The notes below the pieces were generated by a model. That model did not search any database and was not told where the DNA came from. It saw only the letters and a list, made by a program, of their open reading frames with translations. Of a stretch of 64,000 nucleotides of DNA, positions 23,872-32,110 are shown in pieces; the first letter of the stretch is position 1; each line of letters opens with the position of its first letter. The stretch comes from Microbacterium sp. SCN 70-27 (GTDB lineage: Bacteria > Actinomycetota > Actinomycetes > Actinomycetales > Microbacteriaceae), in contig MEEK01000018.1 in the NCBI GenBank assembly GCA_001724425.1, positions 28,126 to 92,125 on the forward strand. Reading direction: 5' to 3'. The position numbers were made by a program, and so were the translations under genes.

Positions 23872-25266
23872 TCAGGAGTCAACATGGTCTTCATCCATGA
23901 CACGGAGATGTCCCTTCGCGCCGCGGCCGCGCTCGTCAACACGCTCCCCACGGTCGGGGTGGATGCCGAGGATCGTCTGAGCACCCAGGCCGACTTCGAC
24001 GCCTACCTGGACGAGTTCTCCTACACCGGCACGTTCCACCGCGACGACGACGAACTCGCCGCCGTGCGCGCCAATCGCCCCCGTCTGCGCGAGCTCTGGC
24101 GCGTCGGCCGCGACGAGGCGGTGCCGCTCGTGAACGCGATGCTCCGCGACGGCAGGGCGCTCCCCCAGCTCGTCCGGCACGACGAGTTCGACTGGCACAT
24201 CCACGCGACAGAGCCCGATGCGCCGCTGTCGGTGCGGATGCTCGTCGAGTCGGCGATGGCGTTCGTCGACGTCATCCGCGCCGATCAGTGGGACCGCGTG
24301 CGCGTGTGCGCCGCCGACGACTGCGACGCCGTCTACGTCGACTTCTCGAAGAACGGCTCGAAGCGCTACTGCGACACCGGCAACTGCGGCAACCGCATGA
24401 ACGTCATCGCGTACCGTCTCGTAGTGGATGAGGTGCCCCACCGCGGGGATCTCGACGAGTTCGGCATCCGGGAACAGCGTCCGCAGGTGGCGTTCCGCTT
24501 CGATGGGGGTGATGTCGTCCTTCTCGGCGGCGAGGAGGAGCGTCGGCTGGGCGATGTCGGGCGCGAACCGGCGCACGTCGTTCGACACCGACGTCACGAA
24601 GCCCTCGTGCAGCACGTCGCGGTCGTCGAAGAGGGAGAAGTAGGTGTCGTGCTGGTCGTGGATGAACCGGCGCAGCTCGGGGTCGCGGGTCTTCGCCATC
24701 GACACGCTCATGACGCGCACGATGGCCCGGTTGCGCAGGAGCGCATCGCCGAGCCGTTTCGGCAGCTTCGCGCCGGCCCAGTAGTAGAAGACCGCGAGGC
24801 GCGTGAGGATGCCGCGCGGCCCGTCCAGGGCGGGTGCGCCGATCGGATTGACGAGGATGACGCGCGGGGTCTCGAGCCCGCCCGCCACGGCTGCCGAGAC
24901 GACGATCGACCCGAACGAGTGGCCGAGGATGGGCGCGCCCGGTGCGACGGCGGCGGCGAACTCCGTGAGCCACCCGGCGTACGCCTCGAGCGTGTGCTCC
25001 GCGACCGTGCCGTCGGGGCCGTGCAGGGGCGGCGTCTCCCCGAATCCGGGCAGGTCCGGTGAGATGACCCGGATGCCCTCGAGGTACGCGACGACGGGCT
25101 CGAGCCCGTGGTGGTCGCCGCGGTAGCCGTGCACCATGAGGAGCGTCTGCGGCGCCGCGGCATCCCCGTACACCCAGTAAGCGGTCGTTCCGCCGGAAAG
25201 TGTGACCTCTCGCCGCTCGACGGGCACGGCCGACAGGCGCTCGGCATAGGGCGAGGTCACAGGCAC
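23872..25266 (-). CDS. Alpha/beta hydrolase with lost stop and antisense-coded tail
   Basis: Residues 1-284 are a normal alpha/beta hydrolase: oxyanion loop MVHGYRGDHHG (44-54), nucleophile elbow G-H-S-F-G (115-119, Ser117), an acid in LLLAAEKDDITP, and catalytic His278 in VGHLIHYE. After Thr284 (base 24415) the frame runs on for about 180 codons of nothing but the complement of the CGNR gene, to a stop at 23872. The natural last 15-30 residues and stop are missing. All catalytic residues survive, so activity is possible. GTG start at 25266; it faces the exonuclease gene. Confidence 0.7.
   Translation of the reverse strand: MPVTSPYAERLSAVPVERREVTLSGGTTAYWVYGDAAAPQTLLMVHGYRGDHHGLEPVVAYLEGIRVISPDLPGFGETPPLHGPDGTVAEHTLEAYAGWLTEFAAAVAPGAPILGHSFGSIVVSAAVAGGLETPRVILVNPIGAPALDGPRGILTRLAVFYYWAGAKLPKRLGDALLRNRAIVRVMSVSMAKTRDPELRRFIHDQHDTYFSLFDDRDVLHEGFVTSVSNDVRRFAPDIAQPTLLLAAEKDDITPIEAERHLRTLFPDAELVEIPAVGHLIHYETVRDDVHAVAAVAGVAVALRAVLREVDVDGVAVVGGAHAHAVPLIGADDVDERHRRLDEHPHRQRRIGLCRVDVPVELVVPDELGERPAVAEHRVHERHRLVAADAPELAQTGAIGAHGGEFVVVAVERAGVGELVQVGVEVGLGAQTILGIHPDRGERVDERGRGAKGHLRVMDEDHVDS
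23884..25062 (+). CDS. CGNR zinc-finger (ABATE domain) regulator with lost stop
   Basis: Residues 1-178 (to base 24417) are a complete-looking ABATE/CGNR protein: N-terminal ligand-binding-like domain, then four zinc Cys at 142, 147, 163 and 168 and the C-G-N-R motif at 168-171 (NCGNRMNVIAYR). The family normally ends about ten residues later. Here the frame instead continues for about 214 codons through the complement of the alpha/beta hydrolase gene to 25062. The authentic tail and stop are lost at the same point where the hydrolase loses its own. The family is thought to bind DNA; the neighbour eamA is divergent and broken. Confidence 0.65.
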   Translation: MVFIHDTEMSLRAAAALVNTLPTVGVDAEDRLSTQADFDAYLDEFSYTGTFHRDDDELAAVRANRPRLRELWRVGRDEAVPLVNAMLRDGRALPQLVRHDEFDWHIHATEPDAPLSVRMLVESAMAFVDVIRADQWDRVRVCAADDCDAVYVDFSKNGSKRYCDTGNCGNRMNVIAYRLVVDEVPHRGDLDEFGIREQRPQVAFRFDGGDVVLLGGEEERRLGDVGREPAHVVRHRRHEALVQHVAVVEEGEVGVVLVVDEPAQLGVAGLRHRHAHDAHDGPVAQERIAEPFRQLRAGPVVEDREAREDAARPVQGGCADRIDEDDARGLEPARHGCRDDDRPERVAEDGRARCDGGGELREPPGVRLERVLRDRAVGAVQGRRLPESGQVR

Positions 25267-25350
25267 CCGTCGATTCTACGAGCGACGCCGCGTGCTCCAC
25301 GCCCGCGTGGCGTCGCGTCCGTGTCGGAGGGTGCGCATACCGTCGGAGGC

Positions 25351-26097
25351 ATGGATGACGGCCTGCTCCCCCTCTGGGACGACGACGATGTGCCGGCGGC
25401 ACGCCCCGCACAGGCGTCGTGGGCGGATGCCGTCGGCGTGTTCGACCTCGAGACGACGGGCGTCGATGTGGCAGGCGATCGGATCGTGAGCGCGCACGTC
25501 GGGCTCTTGGGCGCTGACGGCACCGTGATCCGCGCCCGGTCGTGGCTCGCCGATCCGGGTGTCGAGATCCCGGAGGGTGCGACGGCCGTGCACGGCATCA
25601 CGACCGAACATGCCCGCCAGCACGGCGCGCCGGCGCGCGAGGTCGTCGGCGAGATCGTGGCGGCGCTGCAGGAGCTGTTCGCAGCGGGCATTCCCGTCGT
25701 CGCCTACAACGCGCCGTTCGACTTCTCGCTGCTCAAGCACGAGGCCGTCCGTCACGGGGTGGCGCCGATCGTCGATCCGTCGCCGGTCGTCGACCCGCTC
25801 GTCCTCGACAAGGCGCACGATCGGTACCGCAAGGGAAAGCGCACGCTCGAGGTCGTCGCGGCACACTATGCCGTGCGGCTGGAGGGCGCGCACGACGCAG
25901 CGGCCGATGCGATCGCCGCCGGACGGGTCGCGCAGGCGCTCGCGCGGCGCTACGAGCTCGACGGTCCTGTCGAGGAGCTTCACACCGCCCAGATCGGCTG
26001 GGCGCGTGCGCAGGCCGACAGCCTGACGGAGTACTTCATCCGCATCGGCCGCATCGACCCCGCCGACCGCCTCGACGGCAGCTGGCCCATCCGCTGA
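25351..26097 (+). CDS. DEDDh 3'-5' exonuclease (DnaQ-like)
   Basis: 248 residues. ExoI motif F-D-L-E-T-T-G at about 30-36 (Asp, Glu), ExoII NAPFDFSLL, and ExoIII HDAAADA with the catalytic His-Asp; a short C-terminal extension follows. It degrades nucleic acid from the 3' end with two metal ions, either as a proofreading-like or repair nuclease; no polymerase domain is present. The ATG at 25351 is preceded too closely by GGAGG (25345-25349), so the in-frame GTG at 25321 is an alternative. The palindromic repeat array begins just after its stop. Confidence 0.88.
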   Translation: MDDGLLPLWDDDDVPAARPAQASWADAVGVFDLETTGVDVAGDRIVSAHVGLLGADGTVIRARSWLADPGVEIPEGATAVHGITTEHARQHGAPAREVVGEIVAALQELFAAGIPVVAYNAPFDFSLLKHEAVRHGVAPIVDPSPVVDPLVLDKAHDRYRKGKRTLEVVAAHYAVRLEGAHDAAADAIAAGRVAQALARRYELDGPVEELHTAQIGWARAQADSLTEYFIRIGRIDPADRLDGSWPIR

Positions 26098-26899
26098 CCC
26101 CCACTCGCCCCGCCCCGGTCGCTGAGCGAGCCGCGCACCACCCGGTCGTTGAGCAAGCCGCGCGCTCCCTCCGGTCGTTGAGCGAGCCGCGTAGCGGCGA
26201 GTCGAAACGGAGCCGTGCTCGGGGACGTTTCCACTCGCTGCGCTCGGTCAACGACCGGAGGGTTCCGCATCTCCGGTCGTTGAGCGAGCCGCGCAGCGGC
26301 GAGTCGAAACGTGCCCCCGGCGCCGCAGACGTTTCCACTCGCTTCGCTCGGTCAACGACCGGAGGCAGGCATACTCCGGTCGTTGAGCGAGCCGCGCACC
26401 ACCCCCGGTCGTTGAGCGAGCCGCGTAGCGGCGAGTCGAAACGGAGCCGTGCTCGGGGACGTTTCCACTCGCTCCGCTCGGTCAACGACCAGGGGCCGCA
26501 CCTCTCCCCCGGTCGTTGAGCGAGCCGCGCAGCGACGAGTCGAAACGCCCCCGGCGCCCACCGACGTTTCCACTCGCTTCGCTCGGTCAACGACCGGAGA
26601 CACCACATCTCGGTCGACGACCGGCGGGCCCCGCCCCTCCCCGGGCGTTGAGCGAGGCGCGCAGCGGCGAGTCGAAACGTGCCCCCAGGGGCCGCAGACG
26701 TTTCCACTCGCTTCGCTCGGTCAACGACCGGAGGGTTCCGCATCTCCGGGCGTTGAGCGAGCCGCGCAGCGGCGAGTCGAAACGGGCCCCAGGGCCACAG
26801 ACGTTTCCACTCGCTTCGCTCGGTCAACGACCGGGGGGACACCAACCGCCGCGGAAACGACAAGAGCCCCGCCGAAGCGGGGCTCTTGGGGCGCGAAGG
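26098..26899. repeat. Array of long palindromic (REP-like) repeats
   Basis: The gap between the exonuclease and rpmE2 holds six complete units at 26171-26258, 26273-26362, 26405-26490, 26509-26597, 26641-26731 and 26746-26834, and three left-half units at about 26115-26141, 26142-26170 and 26376-26401. Each unit starts CCGGTCGTTGAGCGAG, contains CCGC-GCA-GCGG and CGAGTCGAAAC, has a variable 15-20 base loop, and returns as GTTTCCACTCG with CGGTCAACGACCGG. Arms are complementary, so each can fold as a hairpin of about 88 bp. It encodes no protein. The stretch 26835-26899 holds the rpmE2 terminator. Confidence 0.9.
26861..26888 (-). terminator. Terminator of rpmE2
   Basis: A perfect 12-bp stem CAAGAGCCCCGC (26861-26872) and GCGGGGCTCTTG (26877-26888) with the tetraloop CGAA. 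It lies 11 bases past the rpmE2 stop on the minus strand, and a short T-rich stretch follows. Confidence 0.85.
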
Positions 26900-27151
26900 T
26901 TACTTCGAGCCGAAGTTCTTGAAGCGCTGGTTGAACTTCTCGACGCGACCGGCCGAGTCCATGATGCGCTGCTTGCCCGTGTAGAACGGGTGCGACGCCG
27001 ACGAGATCTCGACGTCGATGACGGGGTACTCGACGCCGTCGAGCTCGATCGTCTTGTCGCTCGTGACCGTCGAACGGGTCAGGAAGGTCTCGCCGGAGCC
27101 GAGGTCGCGGAACACGACCGCCTGGTACTCGGGGTGGATGTCAGTCTTCAT
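26900..27151 (-). CDS. rpmE2: 50S ribosomal protein L31 type B
   Basis: 83 residues with the L31 opening [16 protein letters not shown] and closing [16 protein letters not shown]. It lacks the CxxC zinc Cys pairs of the zinc-binding L31, so it is the type B paralogue that replaces RpmE under zinc limitation in many bacteria. It has a strong terminator at 26861-26888 and stands alone. No Zur box was recognised in the 110 bases upstream. Confidence 0.93.
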   Translation of the reverse strand: MKTDIHPEYQAVVFRDLGSGETFLTRSTVTSDKTIELDGVEYPVIDVEISSASHPFYTGKQRIMDSAGRVEKFNQRFKNFGSK

Positions 27152-27261
27152 GGGGTTCCTTACGTGGTGCCCTGGATTTTGCCAGCGCGAGGGAAGTCTG
27201 CGGTGCGGAGAGCACCAAAGGACTATGTTACCAGCCCGCGGCCGGCTGTGCGGACCGGGGA

Positions 27262-28044
27262 TCAGAACGCGCGAGCTGCGAAGCGGCCGTCGGCCTCGCT
27301 CAACGCGATGGGCATCCCGAATGTCGTCGACAGGTTCTCGGCCGTGAGTGTCTCGGAGATCGCTCCTGCCGCGACGACACCGCCGTCACGCAGCAGCAGG
27401 ACGTGGGTGAATCCCACCGGGATCTCCTCGACATGGTGCGTCACCATCACCATCGCCGGGGTCGTCGGAGCCTGCGCGTATCCTCCCAGCAGGCCGAGGA
27501 GCTCCTCGCGGGCCCCGAGGTCGAGACTCGCCGTCGGCTCGTCGAGGAGCAGCAGCTCGGGGTCGGTCATCACCGCGCGGGCGATCTGCACCCGCTTCTG
27601 CTCCCCGTCGGAGAGCGTGCCGAAGGTGCGCTCGGCGAGGTGCTCGAGCTTCCACTCCGCCAGCACGCGACGCGCGCGGCGCTCGTCGATCGACTCGTAC
27701 TGCTCGTTCCAGCGTCCGAGCACCGAGTATGCGGCGGTCAAGACGACGTCGAGCACCGTCTCCTCGGGCGGCACGCGGCGTGCCATCGCCGACGACGCGA
27801 ACCCGATGCGGGGCCGCAGCTCGAACACATCCGAACGCCCGAGGGTCTCCCCCAACACCTGCACGGTTCCCGACGTCGGATGAAGGAGCGTCGCCGCCAG
27901 CTGCAGGATCGTCGTCTTGCCGGCACCGTTGGGGCCGAGGATCACCCAGCGCTGGTCGTCATCGACACGCCAGTCCACGTGGTCGACGATGTTCCTCGCG
28001 TTGCGGCGGACGACGACATCGACGAACTCGAGCACCTGGGGCAT
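27262..28044 (-). CDS. Stand-alone ABC transporter ATP-binding protein
   Basis: 260 residues, one nucleotide-binding domain: Walker [10 protein letters not shown] (about 38-46), signature LSDGEQKRV, Walker [11 protein letters not shown], and the H-loop MVTHHVEEI. The signature is LSDGE rather than LSGGQ. No permease gene is adjacent, so its membrane partner or a non-transport role (as in YlmA/ModF-type proteins) is unknown. It is 27 bases from glgA on the same strand. Confidence 0.85.
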   Translation of the reverse strand: MPQVLEFVDVVVRRNARNIVDHVDWRVDDDQRWVILGPNGAGKTTILQLAATLLHPTSGTVQVLGETLGRSDVFELRPRIGFASSAMARRVPPEETVLDVVLTAAYSVLGRWNEQYESIDERRARRVLAEWKLEHLAERTFGTLSDGEQKRVQIARAVMTDPELLLLDEPTASLDLGAREELLGLLGGYAQAPTTPAMVMVTHHVEEIPVGFTHVLLLRDGGVVAAGAISETLTAENLSTTFGMPIALSEADGRFAARAF

Positions 28045-28070
28045 GCGTCCAGCCTATCGACCTTCCCCCG

Positions 28071-29264
28071 CTACGCCTCGTGCGACGCGACCTCTCGGTA
28101 GAGCGCCGCCGTGGCATCCGCGATCGCCGCCCAGCTGAACTCGGTCGCGGCGCGTTCACGCCCCGCCGCACCGTATTCGCGCGCCCGCTCAGGGTCGGAG
28201 ACGACCTCGGTCAGCACCGCGACGAGGTCCGCGACGAACTTGTCCGGATCGATCGGGGTGCCCGTGCCGTCCTGCATCTGCTCGATGGGGACGAGTCGGC
28301 CCGTCACACCGTCGACGACGACTTCGGGGATGCCTCCGGTCGCCGTTCCGACGACCGCGGCTCCGCACGCCATCGCCTCGAGGTTCACGATGCCGAGCGG
28401 CTCGTACACGCTCGGGCAGACGAACGTCGTCGCCGAGGTCAGGATCGCGCACAACTCGTCGCGCTGGAGGAACTCGTCGATCCAGACGACCCCGTCGCGC
28501 GTTGTCTGAAGGTCACGCACGAGGCCTTCGACCTCCGCCATGATCTGTGGCGTGTCCGGGGCGCCCGCGCACAGGATCACCTGGACGTCGCGCGGCAGAT
28601 GCGCCGCCGCCCGAAGGAAGTACGGCAGCCCCTTCTGGCGCGTGATACGGCCGACGAAGACGACCGACGGCTTGTTCGGATCGATGCCGAAGCGCTCCAA
28701 CAGGGCGTGATCGGTGCGCGGATGCCAGGCATCCACATCGATCCCGTTGTAGATCACCCGCACCTTGTCGGGGTCGAGGCCCGGGTAGCTGCGCAGGATG
28801 TCGCGCCGCATGCCGTCGCTCACGGCGATCACGGCCGCGGCGTTCTCGTAGGCGGTCTTCTCGATGTAGCTCGACACGGCGTAGCCGCCGCCGAGCTGCT
28901 CGGCCTTCCACGGGCGAAGGGGCTCGAGCGAGTGGGCCGTCACGACGTGCGGGATGCCGTGCAGGAGCGAAGCGACGTGCCCGGCGAAGTTCGCGTACCA
29001 CGTGTGCGAGTGCACGACATCGGCTCCCGCGACATCACCCACGATCTCGAGATCGACGCCGAGGGTCTGTACGGCGGCATTCGCACTCGACAGTTCGGCC
29101 GGCACGCCGTAGGACGTCGTGTCCGCTTCGTCCCGACCCTGACCGAAGGCGCGCACCTGCACCTCGATGCTCTCGCGGAGGGCCTTCACGAGCTCCGTCA
29201 CATGGACGCCTGCGCCTCCATATATCTCCGGCGGGTACTCCTTCGTGACGATGTCGACGCGCAT
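28071..29264 (-). CDS. glgA: Glycogen synthase, Corynebacterium family
   Basis: 397 residues, GT-B fold of family GT4. It opens MRVDIVTKEYPPEIYGGAG and has the glycine-rich UDP/ADP-glucose loop; the C-terminal Rossmann domain has FVGRITRQKGLPY and EPLGIVNLEAMACGAAVV with the catalytic Glu pair. It transfers glucose from ADP-glucose to alpha-1,4-glucan or to glucose-1-phosphate (the GlgM-type reaction known in mycobacteria). I start at 29264, the conserved first Met. Divergent from glgC, which makes ADP-glucose, with only 47 bases between. Confidence 0.9.
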   Translation of the reverse strand: MRVDIVTKEYPPEIYGGAGVHVTELVKALRESIEVQVRAFGQGRDEADTTSYGVPAELSSANAAVQTLGVDLEIVGDVAGADVVHSHTWYANFAGHVASLLHGIPHVVTAHSLEPLRPWKAEQLGGGYAVSSYIEKTAYENAAAVIAVSDGMRRDILRSYPGLDPDKVRVIYNGIDVDAWHPRTDHALLERFGIDPNKPSVVFVGRITRQKGLPYFLRAAAHLPRDVQVILCAGAPDTPQIMAEVEGLVRDLQTTRDGVVWIDEFLQRDELCAILTSATTFVCPSVYEPLGIVNLEAMACGAAVVGTATGGIPEVVVDGVTGRLVPIEQMQDGTGTPIDPDKFVADLVAVLTEVVSDPERAREYGAAGRERAATEFSWAAIADATAALYREVASHEA

Positions 29265-29295
29265 GTTTCGAACGGTAGTACATCCGCGTGCAGGG

Positions 29296-29316
29296 GGCAT
29301 AGTGTGGTGCTATGCC
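29296..29316. promoter_or_regulatory. Inverted repeat over the glgC start; -10 CATAGT
   Basis: GGCATAG (29296-29302) and CTATGCC (29310-29316) form a perfect seven-base inverted repeat that includes the glgC ATG (29312-29314). CATAGT (29298-29303) is a plausible -10 box, giving a leaderless glgC transcript. The repeat could be an operator or an mRNA hairpin over the start. Confidence 0.35.
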
Positions 29317-30556
29317 TGCAGCGCCGAAGGTCTTCGGAATCATCCTCGCCGGGGGCGAGGGAAAGCGCCTCATGCCTCTGACGGTGGACCGCGCGAAACC
29401 CGCCGTGCCCTTCGGAGGTCAGTACCGCCTGATCGATTTCGCGATCTCGAATCTCATCAACTCCGGCCTTCGCCAGATCGTCGTGCTGACGCAGTACAAG
29501 TCGCACAGCCTCGACCGCCATATCTCGCAGACGTGGCGCATGTCGGCGTTGCTCAGCTCGTACGTGGCATCCGTGCCCGCGCAACAGCGCCTCGGCAAGC
29601 GCTGGTTCTCGGGCTCGGCCGACGCGATCCTGCAGTCGCTGAACCTCATTCAGGACGAGAAGCCCGACATCGTCATGGTGATCGGGGCGGACCACGTGTA
29701 CCGGATGGACTTCGAGCAGATGCTCGACGCGCACATCGCGTCCGGCGCGAAGGCCACCGTGGCCGGCATCCGCCAGCCGATCTCGCTCGCGAACCAGTTC
29801 GGCGTCATCGATCTCGACCCGGCCGACAACGTCACGATCCGCGAGTTCCTCGAGAAGCCGCAGAATCCGACCGGACTGTCCGACAGCCCCGGTGAGGTGC
29901 TCGCCTCGATGGGCAACTACATCTTCGACGCGGATGCCCTGATCGCCGCCGTCGAGGCCGACGGCGAGCTGTCGACGTCGAACCACGACATGGGTGGGGA
30001 TATCATCCCCTACTTCGTGAACCGCGGCGGGGCGGCGGTCTACGACTTCAAGCGCAACGACGTGCCCGGGTCGACCGATCGCGATCGCGACTACTGGCGC
30101 GACGTGGGGACGATCGACTCGTTCTTCGACGCGCACATGGACTTGATCTCGACGCTGCCGATCTTCAACCTGTACAACATGAGCTGGCCGATCCATTCGC
30201 AGGCGGTCAACTCCCCGCCGGCGAAGTTCGTCCGCGACAGTGTGGGGCGCATGGGGAACGCGATCGACTCGATCGTGTCGCTCGGCTCGGTGCTCTCGGG
30301 AACGCATCTCGAGCGCTCGGTCGTGGGCCCTTGGACCCTGTCGGCGGGTGGATCGACGATCACGGACTCGGTGCTGTTCGACCATGTCGATGTCGGAGCG
30401 GGAGCCCGCGTGCATCGCGCGATCCTCGACAAGAACGTCGTGCTCGAGCCCGGCGCGACAGTCGGGGTCGACCGCGAACTCGATCTCTCGCGAGGGTTCA
30501 CGGTCACCGAGAGCGGCATCACGGTCGTCGGGAAGAACGCGCGCGTCGCCCGCTGA
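29312..30556 (+). CDS. glgC: Glucose-1-phosphate adenylyltransferase
   Basis: 414 residues. The N-terminal nucleotidyltransferase domain has the loop [14 protein letters not shown] and [29 protein letters not shown] marks the end of the catalytic part, and a left-handed beta-helix follows to the C-terminus. It makes ADP-glucose from ATP and glucose-1-phosphate, the first committed step of glycogen synthesis, and is normally allosterically controlled. It is divergent from glgA; no ribosome site lies before the ATG, so the mRNA may be leaderless. Confidence 0.95.
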   Translation: MPAAPKVFGIILAGGEGKRLMPLTVDRAKPAVPFGGQYRLIDFAISNLINSGLRQIVVLTQYKSHSLDRHISQTWRMSALLSSYVASVPAQQRLGKRWFSGSADAILQSLNLIQDEKPDIVMVIGADHVYRMDFEQMLDAHIASGAKATVAGIRQPISLANQFGVIDLDPADNVTIREFLEKPQNPTGLSDSPGEVLASMGNYIFDADALIAAVEADGELSTSNHDMGGDIIPYFVNRGGAAVYDFKRNDVPGSTDRDRDYWRDVGTIDSFFDAHMDLISTLPIFNLYNMSWPIHSQAVNSPPAKFVRDSVGRMGNAIDSIVSLGSVLSGTHLERSVVGPWTLSAGGSTITDSVLFDHVDVGAGARVHRAILDKNVVLEPGATVGVDRELDLSRGFTVTESGITVVGKNARVAR

Positions 30557-30587
30557 CACGACGTCGGAGGCGCCGGACGACGCCCGG

Positions 30588-30602
30588 TAGGTTGGTCGGG
30601 TG
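30588..30602 (+). promoter_or_regulatory. TAGGTT -10 box of a likely leaderless serB
   Basis: TAGGTT at 30588-30593 ends six bases before the GTG at 30600, with no ribosome site between them. Transcription probably starts at the GTG. Confidence 0.4.
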
Positions 30603-31235
30603 CCTGACGCCCGCTTCCTCGTCGTGTTCGATGCCGATTCGACCCTCCTGCGCAATGAGGTGATCGAGCTCATCGCCGACGAGGCGGGGCGCGGCGCCGA
30701 GGTCGCCGCCGCCACCGAGGCCGCGATGCGTGGCGAAGTCGACTTCGCGACGAGCCTCCGCACGCGCGTGGCGGCGCTGAAGGGCGTCCGCACCGCGGCA
30801 TTCGCCCGGGTGCTCGCCCGCGTGGAGCCGACGCCGGGTGCGGCGGAGCTGATCGCGCAGATCCACGCGCGCGGCGGGATCGCGGCGGTCGTGTCGGGCG
30901 GTTTCCACGAGATCCTCGACACCGTGGCGCCCTCGCTCGGCGTCGACCGTTGGCGTGCCAACCGCCTCGCCGTCACGGACGGGGAACTCTCGGGCGAGGT
31001 CGACGGCGCGATCGTGGATGCCGCGGGCAAAGCGGCGGCCCTGCGGGAGTGGGCGCACGACCTCGGCGTCCCGACGCGCCGGACGATCGCCGTCGGCGAC
31101 GGCGCGAACGATCTGCTCATGATGGCGGCTGCAGGCCTCGGCGTCGCGTTCAACGCGAAGCCGGCCGTGCGCGCTCAGGCGAATCTCGTCGTCGGCCCGG
31201 TGGACCTCCGCGAACTCATCCCGCTCCTGCCCTGA
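30600..31235 (+). CDS. serB: Phosphoserine phosphatase
   Basis: 211 residues from GTG. HAD motif I is F-D-A-D-S-T (10-15; Asp11 nucleophile, Asp13), motif II lies in AVVSGGFHE, and motif IV is VGDGANDLLMM. This is the short SerB form with no N-terminal ACT domains. It removes phosphate from phosphoserine in the last step of serine synthesis. Its -10 box suggests a leaderless transcript; it ends facing fabG across an 80-base gap with an eight-base tandem repeat. Confidence 0.9.
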   Translation: MPDARFLVVFDADSTLLRNEVIELIADEAGRGAEVAAATEAAMRGEVDFATSLRTRVAALKGVRTAAFARVLARVEPTPGAAELIAQIHARGGIAAVVSGGFHEILDTVAPSLGVDRWRANRLAVTDGELSGEVDGAIVDAAGKAAALREWAHDLGVPTRRTIAVGDGANDLLMMAAAGLGVAFNAKPAVRAQANLVVGPVDLRELIPLLP

Positions 31236-31244
31236 GCTTCGGTC

Positions 31245-31276
31245 CGTCAGCCCGTCAGCCCATCAGCGCGTCAGGT
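31245..31276. repeat. Four-copy 8-bp tandem repeat between serB and fabG
   Basis: Two exact CGTCAGCC units (31245-31260) are followed by CATCAGCG and CGTCAGGT, in the gap between convergent genes. No function visible. Confidence 0.6.
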
Positions 31277-31315
31277 ATCCGGCTCTGCTGCGGGATGCCT
31301 CGTTCGTCGCGGCGG

Positions 31316-32026
31316 TCAGTGGCCCATGCCGAGGCCGCCGTCGACCGGGATGACGGCGCCCGAGATGTATGCGGCGTCGTCGGAGGCGAGCCACGTCACG
31401 ACGCCCGCGACCTCGTCGGCCGTCGCGAAGCGCCCCGCCGGGATGCTCCGCTTGTAGTCGGCCTGCGTCTCCTCCGGCAGTTCGGCGGTCATGTCGGTCT
31501 CGATGAAGCCCGGCGCGACGACGTTGGCGGTGATACCGCGACTACCCAGCTCCCGCGTGAGCGAACGGGCGAAGCCGACGAGAGCGGCCTTCGATGACGA
31601 GTAGTTGATCTGCCCGGCCGAGCCGTACAGCCCGACGACGCTGGAGATGAGGATGACGCGGCCCCACTTGGCGCGCAGCATGCCCTTCGACGCCCGCTTG
31701 ACGACGCGGAAGGTGCCGCCGAGGTTCGTCGCGACGACCGAGTCGAAGTCGTCCTCGGTCATACGCAGCAGGAGCGTGTCCTTCGTGATGCCGGCGTTCG
31801 CCACGACGATCTCGACGGGACCGAGCTGCTGTTCGACCTCGGTGAAAGCGGCGTCGAGCGACGCGGCATCCGTCACGTCGGCGCGCACCGTGAGCGTCCC
31901 CTCGGGGCCTTCACCCGACCGCGCCGTGACGGCGGTCTTGTACCCGGCCGCGACGAAGCGCTCCGCGATCGCGCGGCCGATGCCGCGGTTTCCACCGGTG
32001 ACGAGGACGACGCGGTCCGAGGACAT
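31316..32026 (-). CDS. fabG: 3-oxoacyl-ACP reductase FabG (short-chain dehydrogenase)
   Basis: 236 residues from the ATG at 32026, which has GGAG eight bases upstream; a nine-codon upstream extension is unlikely. NADPH loop VTGGNRGIGRA, NAG motif VVANAG, catalytic Ser in ILISSVVG, and Y-S-S-S-K. C-terminal DGGLGMGH is typical of FabG1/MabA. It reduces 3-oxoacyl-ACP in fatty acid elongation. No inhA gene is next to it here. Confidence 0.88.
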   Translation of the reverse strand: MSSDRVVLVTGGNRGIGRAIAERFVAAGYKTAVTARSGEGPEGTLTVRADVTDAASLDAAFTEVEQQLGPVEIVVANAGITKDTLLLRMTEDDFDSVVATNLGGTFRVVKRASKGMLRAKWGRVILISSVVGLYGSAGQINYSSSKAALVGFARSLTRELGSRGITANVVAPGFIETDMTAELPEETQADYKRSIPAGRFATADEVAGVVTWLASDDAAYISGAVIPVDGGLGMGH

Positions 32027-32110
32027 GTTTCTCCGATCGTTCGAGGACCGCACCAGCCTAGCGCCGGGCGCTCAGGCGGGTAGGCTGACCGGAGGCGAGA
32101 GGAGCCCCCC

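Noticed and set aside
26115-26834. CRISPR array
   Set aside because: The units are 86-91 bp palindromes without unique spacers of constant length, and no cas genes are present.
26036-26863. A 275-codon open frame across the repeat array
   Set aside because: The predicted protein is a repeated translation of the palindromic units (recurrent ERSEWKR words), so it is a by-product of high GC and repeats.
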